DNA of 64,000 nt from the NCBI GenBank assembly GCA_963798455.1, contig CAWCTD010000003.1, forward strand, positions 558,001 to 622,000, read 5' to 3'. The stretch is from CAWCTD01 sp963798455. GTDB lineage: Bacteria > Acidobacteriota > Terriglobia > Bryobacterales > Bryobacteraceae. A model generated the notes under the pieces. It was not told where the DNA came from, did not search any database, and saw nothing but the letters and a program-made list of their open reading frames with translations. Position 1 is the stretch's first letter, and each line of letters begins with the position of its first letter. The position numbers and the translations under genes are program-made. Shown piece by piece: positions 42,614-51,005 of this stretch.

Positions 42614-42895
42614 TCATCTCTCGTGGTACTTGTCCCGGCAGGCGGCAGAACAGAAGTGGATGACCTCCCCGCGGACGGTCTTCTTCACGCTGGCAGCAGC
42701 GGACACATACGTGCCGCAGACCGGATCTCTCTTAAGTTCTCCGGCAGTCTCGGTGCGGCGCACGAAGGGCTCTGCCTGGCCGGGCCCTTTCGGTTGGACG
42801 AGATCGGAAAAACCCTTGGCGATCGTCCCGATAACGTAGCGGAGAAACGTGATGAGGAAGATCGAAATGAGAAGGTACAGTACAGTCCTGATCAT
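42614..42895 (-). CDS. Small membrane protein with YHS/TRASH-like metal-binding motif
   Basis: The product is 93 residues: an N-terminal membrane helix ('VLYLLISIFLITFLRYVIG'), then 'RDPVCGTYVSAAASVKKTV' and 'HFCSAACRDKYHER'. The Cys pattern C-x(n)-FCSxxC fits the YHS/PP0621-like family, which may bind a metal ion or serve in metal sensing. Exact role unknown. Confidence 0.8.
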   Translation of the reverse strand: MIRTVLYLLISIFLITFLRYVIGTIAKGFSDLVQPKGPGQAEPFVRRTETAGELKRDPVCGTYVSAAASVKKTVRGEVIHFCSAACRDKYHER

Positions 42896-42937
42896 GGGCA
42901 GGGGCGCCTCCGCCTAGCGCCCCATGACATGAAGACC

Positions 42938-44086
42938 CTACTTCTTGGTCTGCTTCTTCTTCGAATCCGGATTCGTGTACTTGGTCTCAATAGCCTGGTT
43001 GAAGGAAGCAATGATCTGGCGAGCCGAGTCGGCGTTGGCGCCGGTCGGCTCCAGCTTCAAGTAGGTATCGAAAGCCTCCTTGGTGCCGGCCGGAGGCTCG
43101 ATCTTGCCGTCGGGCGCGATTTGAGCCTTGCCCATGAGGTACAAGCCGTATTGGTACCAGGCAGGCCCATAGTTGGGCGATATGGAAATGGCCTTCTTGA
43201 AGGCCTCTCCGGCGGCGTCCATCTGGCCGGTATTCATCATCACCGCGCCCATGTTGTAGTAATACTTGCCCGCATTGGTCGGGTCGAGCTGCGCCGCCTT
43301 CTCCAGCTCCGCCTGTGCCTCGGGGATCTTCTTCGCCCTGACCAGCACCAAGCCATAATTGTTGTGGTAAGCGGCGTCGTCCGGTTTCAGTTCCATGGCC
43401 TTTTGGAAGGCTTCGATGGACTTACCGAGAAGGGCTTCCTGCTCGGCGCCGGTCTTCGTCCCGGCGAGGCTCGAATAGGCCTCCGCCAACTGGCCCCAAA
43501 CCGCGTTCTGCTTCGGATCAAGCTCGGCCGCCTTGACGAAAGAGTCGACAGCCGTCTGGAACTGGTTTGCCTTCATGGCTTCCATGCCCGTGTTGAAGGA
43601 GTCGCTGAGGGCCTTGTTCTTGGCAAGTTGTGCCTGGCGTTCCTTCATCGCCTTCTCGAGATCTTGGCGCTGTTCCGATGACAATCCTCGGGTCTGGTCC
43701 GCCGTCAGGCCCCCTGCCGCTATGGCCTCTGCCTGCTTCTTTTTCAGCGCAAGGTCGAAGTTGACCTGAGCCGGATCGCCCAGCGGGACGACCACGTTCT
43801 GCACGGAATCGATATCCCTACCGTCCACCTCGAGCGTGACGCTGTAATTGGTGCTGCGGCCGGCCGGCAGACCGGCGTGGAAATACTCGCCCCGCTTGTT
43901 AGTCTTGGTCTGGTACTTCCCCTTGATGTCGTTGCGAACAATCTTGACGATCGCGTTTTGAAGCGGTTGCCCGTCCTCGCCGGTCACCTTGCCCTGGATG
44001 GCGCCCATCTGCCCGAAAGCGGCGGCGCCGAACAGCAAAAGCGAGGCAACGGCGGATAATACACACTTTTGTACGGTTCTGCCCAT
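42938..44086 (-). CDS. Exported TPR protein with N-terminal carboxypeptidase-regulatory-like domain
   Basis: The product is 382 residues with a signal peptide (about 1-25). Residues 28-115 form a CarboxypepD_reg-like beta-sandwich ('AIQGKVTGEDGQPLQNAIVKIV', 'NKRGEYFHAGLPAG'). A Lys/Gln/Glu-rich helix follows, then about four TPR units with 'NYGLVLVRAKKIPEAQAELEKAAQLDPTNAGKYYYNMGAVMMNTGQMDAAGEAFKKAISISPN' (split). It probably acts as a periplasmic scaffold. Partner unknown. The C-terminus is Lys-rich. Confidence 0.88.
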   Translation of the reverse strand: MGRTVQKCVLSAVASLLLFGAAAFGQMGAIQGKVTGEDGQPLQNAIVKIVRNDIKGKYQTKTNKRGEYFHAGLPAGRSTNYSVTLEVDGRDIDSVQNVVVPLGDPAQVNFDLALKKKQAEAIAAGGLTADQTRGLSSEQRQDLEKAMKERQAQLAKNKALSDSFNTGMEAMKANQFQTAVDSFVKAAELDPKQNAVWGQLAEAYSSLAGTKTGAEQEALLGKSIEAFQKAMELKPDDAAYHNNYGLVLVRAKKIPEAQAELEKAAQLDPTNAGKYYYNMGAVMMNTGQMDAAGEAFKKAISISPNYGPAWYQYGLYLMGKAQIAPDGKIEPPAGTKEAFDTYLKLEPTGANADSARQIIASFNQAIETKYTNPDSKKKQTKK

Positions 44087-44191
44087 ATATAGGAGGTCTC
44101 CAATGCAAGAATACTACAATTGCGACCCCGCGCACATGGCCGGCGTCTGGGTTGGCCGGCTTCAGCTTCAGATTCTTGGGGCCGGCAGGAC

Positions 44192-44521
44192 CTACAGGTG
44201 CGGGTCCAGCATCTTCTGAACTTCGGTTTTGCCCACGGCGCCCACTCGCTGTTCCACCACCCGGCCTCCCTTGAACAGCAGCAAAGTGGGTATGCCGCGG
44301 ATGCCGTAACGCATGGCCGTCCCACCGTTGTCGTCCACGTTCAGCTTGCCGACCTTCGCCTTTCCGGCGTAGTCCGTGGCGATCGAGTCGATCGTGGGCG
44401 CCATCATGCGGCAGGGGCCGCACCATTCCGCCCAGAAGTCCACCAGCACGGGCACTTCGGAGGTGAGGACGTCATTATCGAAAGATGCATCGTTAAACGT
44501 AAGAGTATTCACACCAGCCAT
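44192..44521 (-). CDS. trxA: Thioredoxin
   Basis: The product is 109 residues from the ATG at 44521 (GGAGAG at 44527-44532). It has the classic redox motif in 'VLVDFWAEWCGPCRMMAPTID', the cis-Pro loop 'RGIPTLLLFKGG' and the buried Asp equivalent. It reduces disulfides in cytoplasmic proteins. The region 44087-44191 between it and the TPR gene has no supported gene. Confidence 0.95.
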   Translation of the reverse strand: MAGVNTLTFNDASFDNDVLTSEVPVLVDFWAEWCGPCRMMAPTIDSIATDYAGKAKVGKLNVDDNGGTAMRYGIRGIPTLLLFKGGRVVEQRVGAVGKTEVQKMLDPHL

Positions 44522-44549
44522 CGAGTCTCTCCACTCAGTTCTTTGATGA

Positions 44550-45986
44550 TTACACACTTGCCCCGGATTCACGCGTCAGGCGCTCGTACAGGGCGGAATA
44601 CTCCGCCGCCGACGTTCTCCAGGAATAGTCCCGCGCCATTCCCCTCAACACCAGCCGACGCCAGGTCTCCGTGCGGCGATAGGCGGCCAGCGCCGAGCGC
44701 ATGGCGGCGAGCAATGCCTCCCCGGAGTAGTCCTTGAACTTGAAGCCCGTGCTCTCATCAATGGTATCATCCAGGCCTCCCGTGGCGCGGACCACGGGGA
44801 CGGCGCCATAACGCAGGCTGTAGATTTGGTTGAGCCCGCACGGCTCATAGCGGCTGGGCATCAGGAACATGTCGCTCCCGGCCTCGACCTTGTGGGCCAG
44901 CGGGTTGTCGTAGGCCACCCTCACGGCGATCTTGTCCGGGTGCGCCTGCGCCAGGCCGCGGAACAGTTCCTCGTAGCGCGGTTCTCCCGTTCCCAGCGCT
45001 ACCAGCGACAGGTTTTCGCGAGCGAACTCGGTTGCCGCCTCCTCCAGGAGGTCGAAACCTTTCTGCCGGGTGAATCGCGACACGATGCCCAAAAGGGGCC
45101 GTTCCATGGCCTGCTCCGGCAGTCCGAACTGAGCGAGCAGGTCGCGTTTGCAGGCGAGCTTTCCCGACAGGTCCGCTGCCGAGTACGTGGCGGCGATGTG
45201 CCGGTCCGTCTCGGGGTTCCATTCGGAGTAGTCCGCGCCATTAAGAATACCCGTGAGCACCCCTGCCCTTTCGCGGAGAAGCCCATCCAGGCGGCAGCCG
45301 TATTCGGGAGTCTGGATCTCGGCCGCATAGGCTTTGCTGACAGTGCTGATCGCGTCGCTCGAAACGATTCCCCCTTTGAGCAGGTTCACATCGCCGTGGA
45401 ACTCGAGCCCACCGCGCTGGAACAGGTTCTGATCCAAGCCCATCTCGCCGAGTTCCGCTTGGGAGAACACCCCCTGGTAGCCCAGGTTGTGAATGGTGAG
45501 CAGAATCTTCGTGCCAAAGAAAGTGGGGTCGCCGGCCAGCGCTCCCCGAACCCAGACCGGCGCCAGCGCCCCCTGCCAATCGTGGCAGTGGAGGATCTGC
45601 GGGCGAAAGAGCCAGCGCGCGACAGCTAGCGCACTATGGGAAAGCACGGCAAAGCGGACGTGGTTGTCCGTGAAGCCAACGTCGGGGCCGGCGTAAACGC
45701 CCTTTCTGCCGAACAAGGGCGGGCACTCCACGAGGTAGTAGGGCACGTCGCGCACGGTCGACATGTGCACGCGCACGGAATAGGAAGCCGGCCCGAGCCA
45801 GATCGGCAGGTTTTCCAGCACGCAGCGGCTCTCCTCGACCTTTGCCTCCGCGTACCAGGGAAGCACCACGGCGACATCCACGCCACGCCGCTTCAACTCC
45901 GGGGGCAGCGAGCCAATCACGTCCGCCAGCCCGCCAGTCTTGATGAAAGGCGTGGCCTCTGAAGCCACCATCAGAACTTTGCCCAT
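44550..45986 (-). CDS. glgA: Glycogen synthase (ADP-glucose, GT5)
   Basis: The product is 478 residues from the ATG at 45986. It extends alpha-1,4-glucan from ADP-glucose. Motifs: the N-terminal 'VASEATPFIKTGGLADVIGSLP' with KTGGL binding ADP-glucose, 'HCHDWQGALAPV', 'TIHNLGYQGVF', 'GILNGADYSEWNPETD', 'GIVSRFTRQKGFDLL', and 'MFLMPSRYEPCGLNQIYSLRYGAVPVVRATGGLDDTI' (split). No residue looks missing. An insertion sequence begins 59 bases upstream of its start. Confidence 0.95.
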   Translation of the reverse strand: MGKVLMVASEATPFIKTGGLADVIGSLPPELKRRGVDVAVVLPWYAEAKVEESRCVLENLPIWLGPASYSVRVHMSTVRDVPYYLVECPPLFGRKGVYAGPDVGFTDNHVRFAVLSHSALAVARWLFRPQILHCHDWQGALAPVWVRGALAGDPTFFGTKILLTIHNLGYQGVFSQAELGEMGLDQNLFQRGGLEFHGDVNLLKGGIVSSDAISTVSKAYAAEIQTPEYGCRLDGLLRERAGVLTGILNGADYSEWNPETDRHIAATYSAADLSGKLACKRDLLAQFGLPEQAMERPLLGIVSRFTRQKGFDLLEEAATEFARENLSLVALGTGEPRYEELFRGLAQAHPDKIAVRVAYDNPLAHKVEAGSDMFLMPSRYEPCGLNQIYSLRYGAVPVVRATGGLDDTIDESTGFKFKDYSGEALLAAMRSALAAYRRTETWRRLVLRGMARDYSWRTSAAEYSALYERLTRESGASV

Positions 45987-46044
45987 CTCCCTTGATTGTC
46001 GCCGCTTCGCCGCGCCGGCCACAACAACAAGTCTTGTCTAATGC

Positions 46045-46061
46045 AGGATGAGCCTGAAGGA
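46045..46061 (+). repeat. Left terminal inverted repeat of the insertion sequence
   Basis: AGGATGAGCCTGAAGGA, an exact inverted match to 47534-47550. A related copy follows 34 bases downstream. Confidence 0.85.
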
Positions 46062-46131
46062 AGGGTGTGTTTCTAACGCAAGATGAGCCTGAAGGCGGGG
46101 AGGTTGGGCATGCTGGAGATTGATTGTCAGC

Positions 46132-47361
46132 ATGCAGGATCGGGACACAATGAGCCTGGAGCAGATCCGGGCGTTTTTGGAGGCCAGCGAGCCGGTTCGG
46201 TTCGAGGGCAAGAACCGGCGGGAGGTTTATGACTGGGTGACGCGGACATTGAAGCAGCAGCGCTATGGGCAATGCGGTCGGGAGGCGAAGGGACTGTTGC
46301 GACGTTACGTGGCGAAGATGTCCGGGCTGAGCCGGGCGCAGGTGACGCGGCTGATCGGCAAGTACGGCGACAGCGGCGAGGTCAAGGAGGCGCTCTACCG
46401 GCGCCACCGCTTTGCTTGCCGCTACAGGCTAGCCGACATCGAGTTGCTGGCCGAAGTCGACCAGGCCCATGAGACGCTCAGCGGCCCGGCGACGCAGAAG
46501 CTCCTGCAGCGGGCGCGGTACGATTTCAAGGACCCCCGCTATGAGCGGCTGGCGGCCATTTCGATGGCCCACATCTACAACCTGCGCAAGAGCCGGACGT
46601 ACCGGCAGAAGCGGGTGGTCTACCAGAAAACGCGGCCGGTGCAGGTGGCCATTGGCGAACGGCGCCGGCCAGAGCCGGACGGACGACCGGGCTACCTGCG
46701 GGTGGACACGGTGCACCAGGGGGATCTGGGAGGCGTGAAAGGGGCGTATCACATCAATGCCGTGGACGAGGTCACGCAGTGGCAGGTGGTGGGGGCGGCC
46801 GAGCAGATCAGCGAAGCCTACTTGCAGCCGGTGCTGGAAGCCATGCTGCGGCAGTTTCCGTTTCACATCCGCGGCTTCCATTCCGACAACGGCAGCGAGT
46901 TCATCAACCACACGGTGGCCAAGCTGCTCAACAAGTTGCTGATCCAACAGACCAAGTCGCGGCCGCGGCATTCCAACGACAACGGCTTGGCGGAGGCGAA
47001 GAACGGCGCGGTGGTGCGCAAGCACATGGGCTACGGATATATCGACTCCAGCCATGCGCAGGCGATCGAGGAGTTCTACGAGGGATACTTCAATCCCTAC
47101 CTGAGCTTCCACCGGCCCTGCGGCGTGCCCGAAGTGGAGACCGGAGCCAAGGGCAAGCAACGCAGGGTGTACCGCTGGTACGCCACGCCCTGGGAGATCT
47201 TGCGCCAGTTGCCCGGGGTGGTGCGCGCCCTCCGGCCGGGGGTGACCATCGAAAGGCTCAATGAGATCGAGCGAGCCGAAACCGACACGGCGGCAGCCCG
47301 CCGGATGCAGACCGCCAAACAGAAGCTATTCGCCAGCTTCCAACGAAGGAAGAGCGCATGA
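46132..47361 (+). CDS. DDE transposase (integrase core) of the insertion sequence
   Basis: The product is 409 residues from the ATG at 46132; TTG at 46120 is an alternative. The N-terminus holds helix-turn-helix-like helices ('LSRAQVTRLIGKYGDSGEV'). The rve-type catalytic core has Asp in 'YLRVDTVHQGD', Asp in 'FHSDNGSEF' and Glu in 'NGLAEAKNGAV'; the last two are separated by 35 residues, so this is a DD(35)E enzyme. All three residues are present and the gene looks intact. I would call it an ISNCY- or IS481-like element, but the family is not certain. The stop is followed within 6 bases by a large palindrome. Confidence 0.9.
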   Translation: MQDRDTMSLEQIRAFLEASEPVRFEGKNRREVYDWVTRTLKQQRYGQCGREAKGLLRRYVAKMSGLSRAQVTRLIGKYGDSGEVKEALYRRHRFACRYRLADIELLAEVDQAHETLSGPATQKLLQRARYDFKDPRYERLAAISMAHIYNLRKSRTYRQKRVVYQKTRPVQVAIGERRRPEPDGRPGYLRVDTVHQGDLGGVKGAYHINAVDEVTQWQVVGAAEQISEAYLQPVLEAMLRQFPFHIRGFHSDNGSEFINHTVAKLLNKLLIQQTKSRPRHSNDNGLAEAKNGAVVRKHMGYGYIDSSHAQAIEEFYEGYFNPYLSFHRPCGVPEVETGAKGKQRRVYRWYATPWEILRQLPGVVRALRPGVTIERLNEIERAETDTAAARRMQTAKQKLFASFQRRKSA

Positions 47362-47366
47362 GAAAA

Positions 47367-47474
47367 GGCTGTGGAAATGCCGGGCCGTGGACAAAGAGGA
47401 AAACCAACACCAGGTTTCCCTCTTTGCCCACCGCCCTTGGAAATCGCTGCCGCGATTCCCACATTCCCACAGCC
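47367..47474 (-). ncRNA. Candidate structured RNA: three-way-junction palindrome in the 3' part of the insertion sequence
   Basis: An outer stem (47367-47379 with 47462-47474, 12 of 13 pairs) encloses a 24-base stem (47382-47405 with 47413-47436, 21 of 24 pairs, 7-base loop) and a 9-base stem (47439-47447 with 47452-47460, 8 of 9 pairs). Four of the five mismatches are A opposite C on the plus strand, so they become G-U wobbles only in a minus-strand transcript; the fifth is C opposite C. That asymmetry argues for function as RNA read from the minus strand, antisense to the end of the transposase transcript. No promoter was identified. A DNA-level role is possible. Confidence 0.5.
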
Positions 47475-47533
47475 CCGACTCCGAGACACTTACACACTCA
47501 CAGAAAGGAGCCCAGACTGCTCAGCCCCCATCA

Positions 47534-47550
47534 TCCTTCAGGCTCATCCT
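47534..47550 (-). repeat. Right terminal inverted repeat of the insertion sequence
   Basis: Exact reverse complement of 46045-46061. It lies 92 bases before the start codon of the downstream receptor gene. Confidence 0.85.
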
Positions 47551-47642
47551 TCGATTGGAATATGCTCAACACACCCGGTTCTGGCAGGCATTCCAGCGTA
47601 CACGCTAAGATTGGACCTGACGACTCTGAGGCTGTGCCCTCC

Positions 47643-49424
47643 ATGACCTTCTTTCTCTTGCTGTGCCTGCTGGCTCCTGGCGACGCTGCGCCGCCGCAAC
47701 GGCAGGACACCGTGGTCGTCACGGGCGTCTATGAACCCGTTCCTCTCCAGGAGGCCGACCGGGCCGTGACGGTGTTCGACGTCCCTCAGCAGCTTCTGCT
47801 CTTCGACGCGGTGACGGACCTGCTACAGCTCGATCCGTCGCTTGATCTGCGCCAGCGCGCACCGGGTGGCGTGCAGGCGGATCTTTCGATCCGCGGCGGA
47901 ACCTTCGGGCAAAGTCTGATACTGCTGGATGGCCTGCGGCTCAACGATCCGCAGACCGGGCACCACAATCTCGACCTGCCGCTTCCCGTCGATGCCGTCT
48001 CGCGCGTCGAGGTCTTGAAAGGGTCCGGTTCGACGCTGTATGGTTCGGACGCCGTGGGCGGCGTGGTCAACCTGGTTACTCGCGCGCCGGAAGCCTCCGA
48101 GATACGGCTCCGCGCCGCGGTTGGCAACTTCGGCACGAATCAGCAGCGCGTCTCGCTTGCGGCGGTGCGAGGACGGTGGGCGCAGCGGCTGGCGGCGTCG
48201 CGCGACTTCTCCTCAGGCTTCATCCCCGACCGCGACTACCGCGATCTGTCGCTCGTCTCGGACACGGATCTGCGCACCGCGCTGGGGTCCACCTCGGTGC
48301 TGCTGGGCCACGATGACCGGCCCTTTGGGGCCAGCCAATTCTACGGCGATTACCCCTCCTGGGAGCACACCCGGACCTGGTTCGCCTCGCTCCGGCAACC
48401 TTTGGGCTCTCACGCCGATGCCGCCTTCGGCTACCGGCGCCATACCGACCTGTTTGTCCTGGAGCGCGATCACCCGGAGATCTTCACCAACCGTCACGCC
48501 GCCGAAAGTTATCAGGCGGCGGTTCGAGGCAGGCAGGGACTGGGGCGTAACACCCGGTTCCATTACGGCCTGGAAGGTTTCCACGACTCGATCGCCAGCA
48601 CCAATCTCGGCCGCCACTCCCGATCGAGCGGCGCTGCCTATGCGGCCGTGGACTTCCGGGCGCTTGGCCGCTTTTCTCTATCGGCGGGGCTCCGCGACCA
48701 GGTTTATGGGAATTTCCGCTCCGAGTTGAGCCCGAGCGTCGCGGCCGGCCTCTGGCTCAACTCGCGTCTGAAGCTCCGAGGGTCCGCGAGCCGCGCCTTT
48801 CGCCTTCCCTCCTACACCGAGCTCTACTACCATGATCCGGCCACCATAGGCTCTCCCGGCCTGCGCCCGGAACGCGCCTGGAGCTACGACACAGGGCTTG
48901 AATGGAACTCCGGCCGCCGGCTAGGCGGGGAGGTCACGGTCTTCCAGCGCCGCGAGTCCGACGGCATCGACTACGTGCGTTATTCGGCCACAGACATCTG
49001 GCGAGCCGCCAACATCCGGCGTCTTCGCTTCACCGGCGTGGAGACGTCTCTGACCGCGCGGGTTACCTCCTCTCAGAAAGTGGAGTTACGCTACTCGGCG
49101 CTCCGGGTCTCCGGCGCGGCCCTCGGCGGCCCCATCTACCGGTACCTGTTCAGCTATCCCTCGCAGTCCGGCACGTTCTCCTGGGAAGCATCGCTCCCTG
49201 GCAGCATCCTCGGGAGAGTCCGGGTGGGCGGGGTGCGGCGGGCGGACCAAGGTCCCTACGCAGTGGTGGACCTCTATCTGGCGCGCGCGGGCCGCCGCCT
49301 GCGCCCGTTCCTGCACTTGACCAATCTGACCAACACGTCCTACCAGGAGATCGTGAACGTGCCCATGCCGGGTAGGGGGATCGCAGGCGGGGTGGAATGG
49401 GTCCTTCTGGGCAGGCCCAACTGA
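47643..49424 (+). CDS. TonB-dependent outer-membrane receptor (BtuB/CirA-like)
   Basis: The product is 593 residues from the ATG at 47643, chosen because it opens a signal peptide ('MTFFLLLCLLAPGDAAPP'); the frame upstream lies within the insertion sequence. A TonB box-like segment ('QDTVVVTGVYEPVPL') is followed by the plug domain ('DLSIRGGTFGQSLILLDGLRLNDPQ', 'VEVLKGSGSTLYGSDAVGGVVNLVTR', split) and a 22-strand-type barrel. It probably imports a cobalamin- or siderophore-like compound. The substrate is not readable. The insertion sequence ends just upstream, so its native promoter may be lost or replaced. Confidence 0.92.
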   Translation: MTFFLLLCLLAPGDAAPPQRQDTVVVTGVYEPVPLQEADRAVTVFDVPQQLLLFDAVTDLLQLDPSLDLRQRAPGGVQADLSIRGGTFGQSLILLDGLRLNDPQTGHHNLDLPLPVDAVSRVEVLKGSGSTLYGSDAVGGVVNLVTRAPEASEIRLRAAVGNFGTNQQRVSLAAVRGRWAQRLAASRDFSSGFIPDRDYRDLSLVSDTDLRTALGSTSVLLGHDDRPFGASQFYGDYPSWEHTRTWFASLRQPLGSHADAAFGYRRHTDLFVLERDHPEIFTNRHAAESYQAAVRGRQGLGRNTRFHYGLEGFHDSIASTNLGRHSRSSGAAYAAVDFRALGRFSLSAGLRDQVYGNFRSELSPSVAAGLWLNSRLKLRGSASRAFRLPSYTELYYHDPATIGSPGLRPERAWSYDTGLEWNSGRRLGGEVTVFQRRESDGIDYVRYSATDIWRAANIRRLRFTGVETSLTARVTSSQKVELRYSALRVSGAALGGPIYRYLFSYPSQSGTFSWEASLPGSILGRVRVGGVRRADQGPYAVVDLYLARAGRRLRPFLHLTNLTNTSYQEIVNVPMPGRGIAGGVEWVLLGRPN

Positions 49425-49458
49425 GATACACTGTAGACGAGAGAGTGCAGGACTGATT

Positions 49459-50946
49459 TTGCCCGCCCGTTTTTTGCCAATAGTGGTTTTGCTTGCCTTG
49501 TGTTGCGGGCCTGTGGTGGCGGCCGAGCAAGGCGAGCTCGACGCGAGCCCATCTCTGTTTGCGGTCCTGGCGGCGGTCAACGCCGCTGGCTACGATGCCG
49601 ATCTCGATTCTCTCGCGAACCATCCACTGCGGGAGGCCGTGCGAAAGGAACTGGCGGCGAAGCGGATTCCCTGTCTGGACGAGCTGAAGCGCTTCTTTCG
49701 GGACCACCGGCAGAAAGACTGGACGTCCGAGCTGAGCCAGTACGTCTCCTTCGCCCTCGTCGTGGACGGCCCGCCGGCTTTCGACTTTCGGCTCAAGGTG
49801 AACGAACTCCCGCCGGACGTGATGGCGCTCGACGGTTTCCAGCCCCTGCTGGTGCGCTTCTGTCGCGAGGCGGATGTCGCGTCCCTCTGGAAGAAGGCGC
49901 AGCCCGACTTCGAGGCCGCCATCGCGCGCTACCATGCGCCGGTGATAGGCGCGGTGGGCCAGGTGAACGCCTACCTGCGGGCCGAGGCCAGCGGCATTCG
50001 CGGGTGGCGCTTCCAGGTTTACGTGGACCTGCTGGGCGCGCCCAACCAGATCCAGACCCGCAGTTACGCCAACGAGTACTTCGTGGTGGTCACGCCCTCG
50101 CCCGAGCCGCAGGTGGCCGACGTGCGCCACGCCTACCTGCACTTCCAACTGGACCCGCTGGCGACCAGGTATGCCGACGATGTGCTGAAGAAGAAAGCGG
50201 TGGGCGACTACGCGCTGGGCGCTCCCTATCTGGAGCAGGCCTATAAGTCGGATTTCCTTCTCCTGGCCAGCGAGTGCCTCATCAAGGCCGTCGAGAGCCG
50301 CCTCGAGCCGGGTTCGCCCCAGCGGAAGCAGGCGCTGGTCCAGCAGGCGTTGGGAGAAGGGTACATTCTCACTCCACACTTCGCCGAGCAACTGGCGCTC
50401 TACGAGTCTCAGGACAGGTCGATGCGCTACTTCTACCCGGACCTGATTTCCTCGATCGACTTCAGGAAGGAGGAGCGCCGCCTGGAGAACGTGCAGTTCT
50501 CCGAGGAGAGGCCGGTCCGTAAGGCGAAGGAAGTGCCCGTGCCGAGAAGGCCCGAGCCTACGGGTGCGGAGAAGGCTCTCCAGGAAGCGGAACAGCTCTA
50601 TTCGGACCGGCAGCTCCCCCAGGCCAGGGAAGCGTACCTCAAGTTGTTGCAGCAACCCTCGGACGCCCCTGTCCGGGCCAAAGCCTACTACGGCCTGGCG
50701 CGGATCGCGGCGCTGCAGAAGGATCCTGAGCTGGCGGAGAAGCTGTTCCAGCAAGTGCTACAATCGTCTCCCGACCCTCAGACCGGCGCGTGGGCCCATG
50801 TCTATCTCGGGCGGCTGGCCGATCTTGCCGGCGAGAGGGAGAGCGCTCAGGAGCATTACAAGGCCGCGGCGGCGATAGCAGGCGCCTCGGCCGCCGCGCG
50901 TGAGGCTGCCCAGAAGGGTTTACAGGAAGGATTCAAGAAGAACTAG
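49459..50946 (+). CDS. Secreted protein with C-terminal TPR repeats, N-terminal region unrecognised
   Basis: The product is 495 residues from the TTG at 49459, which opens a signal peptide ('LPIVVLLALCCGPVVAAEQG'). Residues 25-345 form a soluble region I do not recognise ('NEYFVVVTPSPEPQVADVRHAYLHFQLDPLA', split). The last 120 residues are TPR-like ('ALQEAEQLYSDRQLPQAREAYLKLLQQ' and 'AYYGLARIAALQKDPELAEKLFQQVLQSSPD', split). It lies 34 bases after the receptor gene and before another TPR gene, so it may be part of the same unit. Confidence 0.75.
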   Translation: MPARFLPIVVLLALCCGPVVAAEQGELDASPSLFAVLAAVNAAGYDADLDSLANHPLREAVRKELAAKRIPCLDELKRFFRDHRQKDWTSELSQYVSFALVVDGPPAFDFRLKVNELPPDVMALDGFQPLLVRFCREADVASLWKKAQPDFEAAIARYHAPVIGAVGQVNAYLRAEASGIRGWRFQVYVDLLGAPNQIQTRSYANEYFVVVTPSPEPQVADVRHAYLHFQLDPLATRYADDVLKKKAVGDYALGAPYLEQAYKSDFLLLASECLIKAVESRLEPGSPQRKQALVQQALGEGYILTPHFAEQLALYESQDRSMRYFYPDLISSIDFRKEERRLENVQFSEERPVRKAKEVPVPRRPEPTGAEKALQEAEQLYSDRQLPQAREAYLKLLQQPSDAPVRAKAYYGLARIAALQKDPELAEKLFQQVLQSSPDPQTGAWAHVYLGRLADLAGERESAQEHYKAAAAIAGASAAAREAAQKGLQEGFKKN

Positions 50947-51005
50947 CGGGACGTAATTCAGCAGATCAGATTTGTGATAAGGAATATCTAAGCAAGGAGT
51001 TATCG

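Larger units (their letters stand above)
46045..47550 (+). mobile_element. Insertion sequence (about 1.5 kb) with 17-base terminal inverted repeats
   Basis: A perfect inverted pair of 17 bases, AGGATGAGCCTGAAGGA at 46045-46061 and its reverse complement at 47534-47550, encloses one transposase gene and about 170 bases of 3' non-coding DNA. No convincing target duplication flanks it. The left end holds a second, diverged copy of the end sequence at 46073-46095 (CTAAYGCARGATGAGCCTGAAGG pattern, 34-base period with 46039-46061). The element sits between the divergent glgA and the BtuB-like receptor gene and may affect both promoters. Confidence 0.8.

Noticed and set aside
49150..50754. Open frame of about 530 codons on the minus strand opposite the TPR gene
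   Set aside because: Shadow frame of Leu/Arg/Gly-rich sequence; the plus-strand gene has a signal peptide and TPR repeats.
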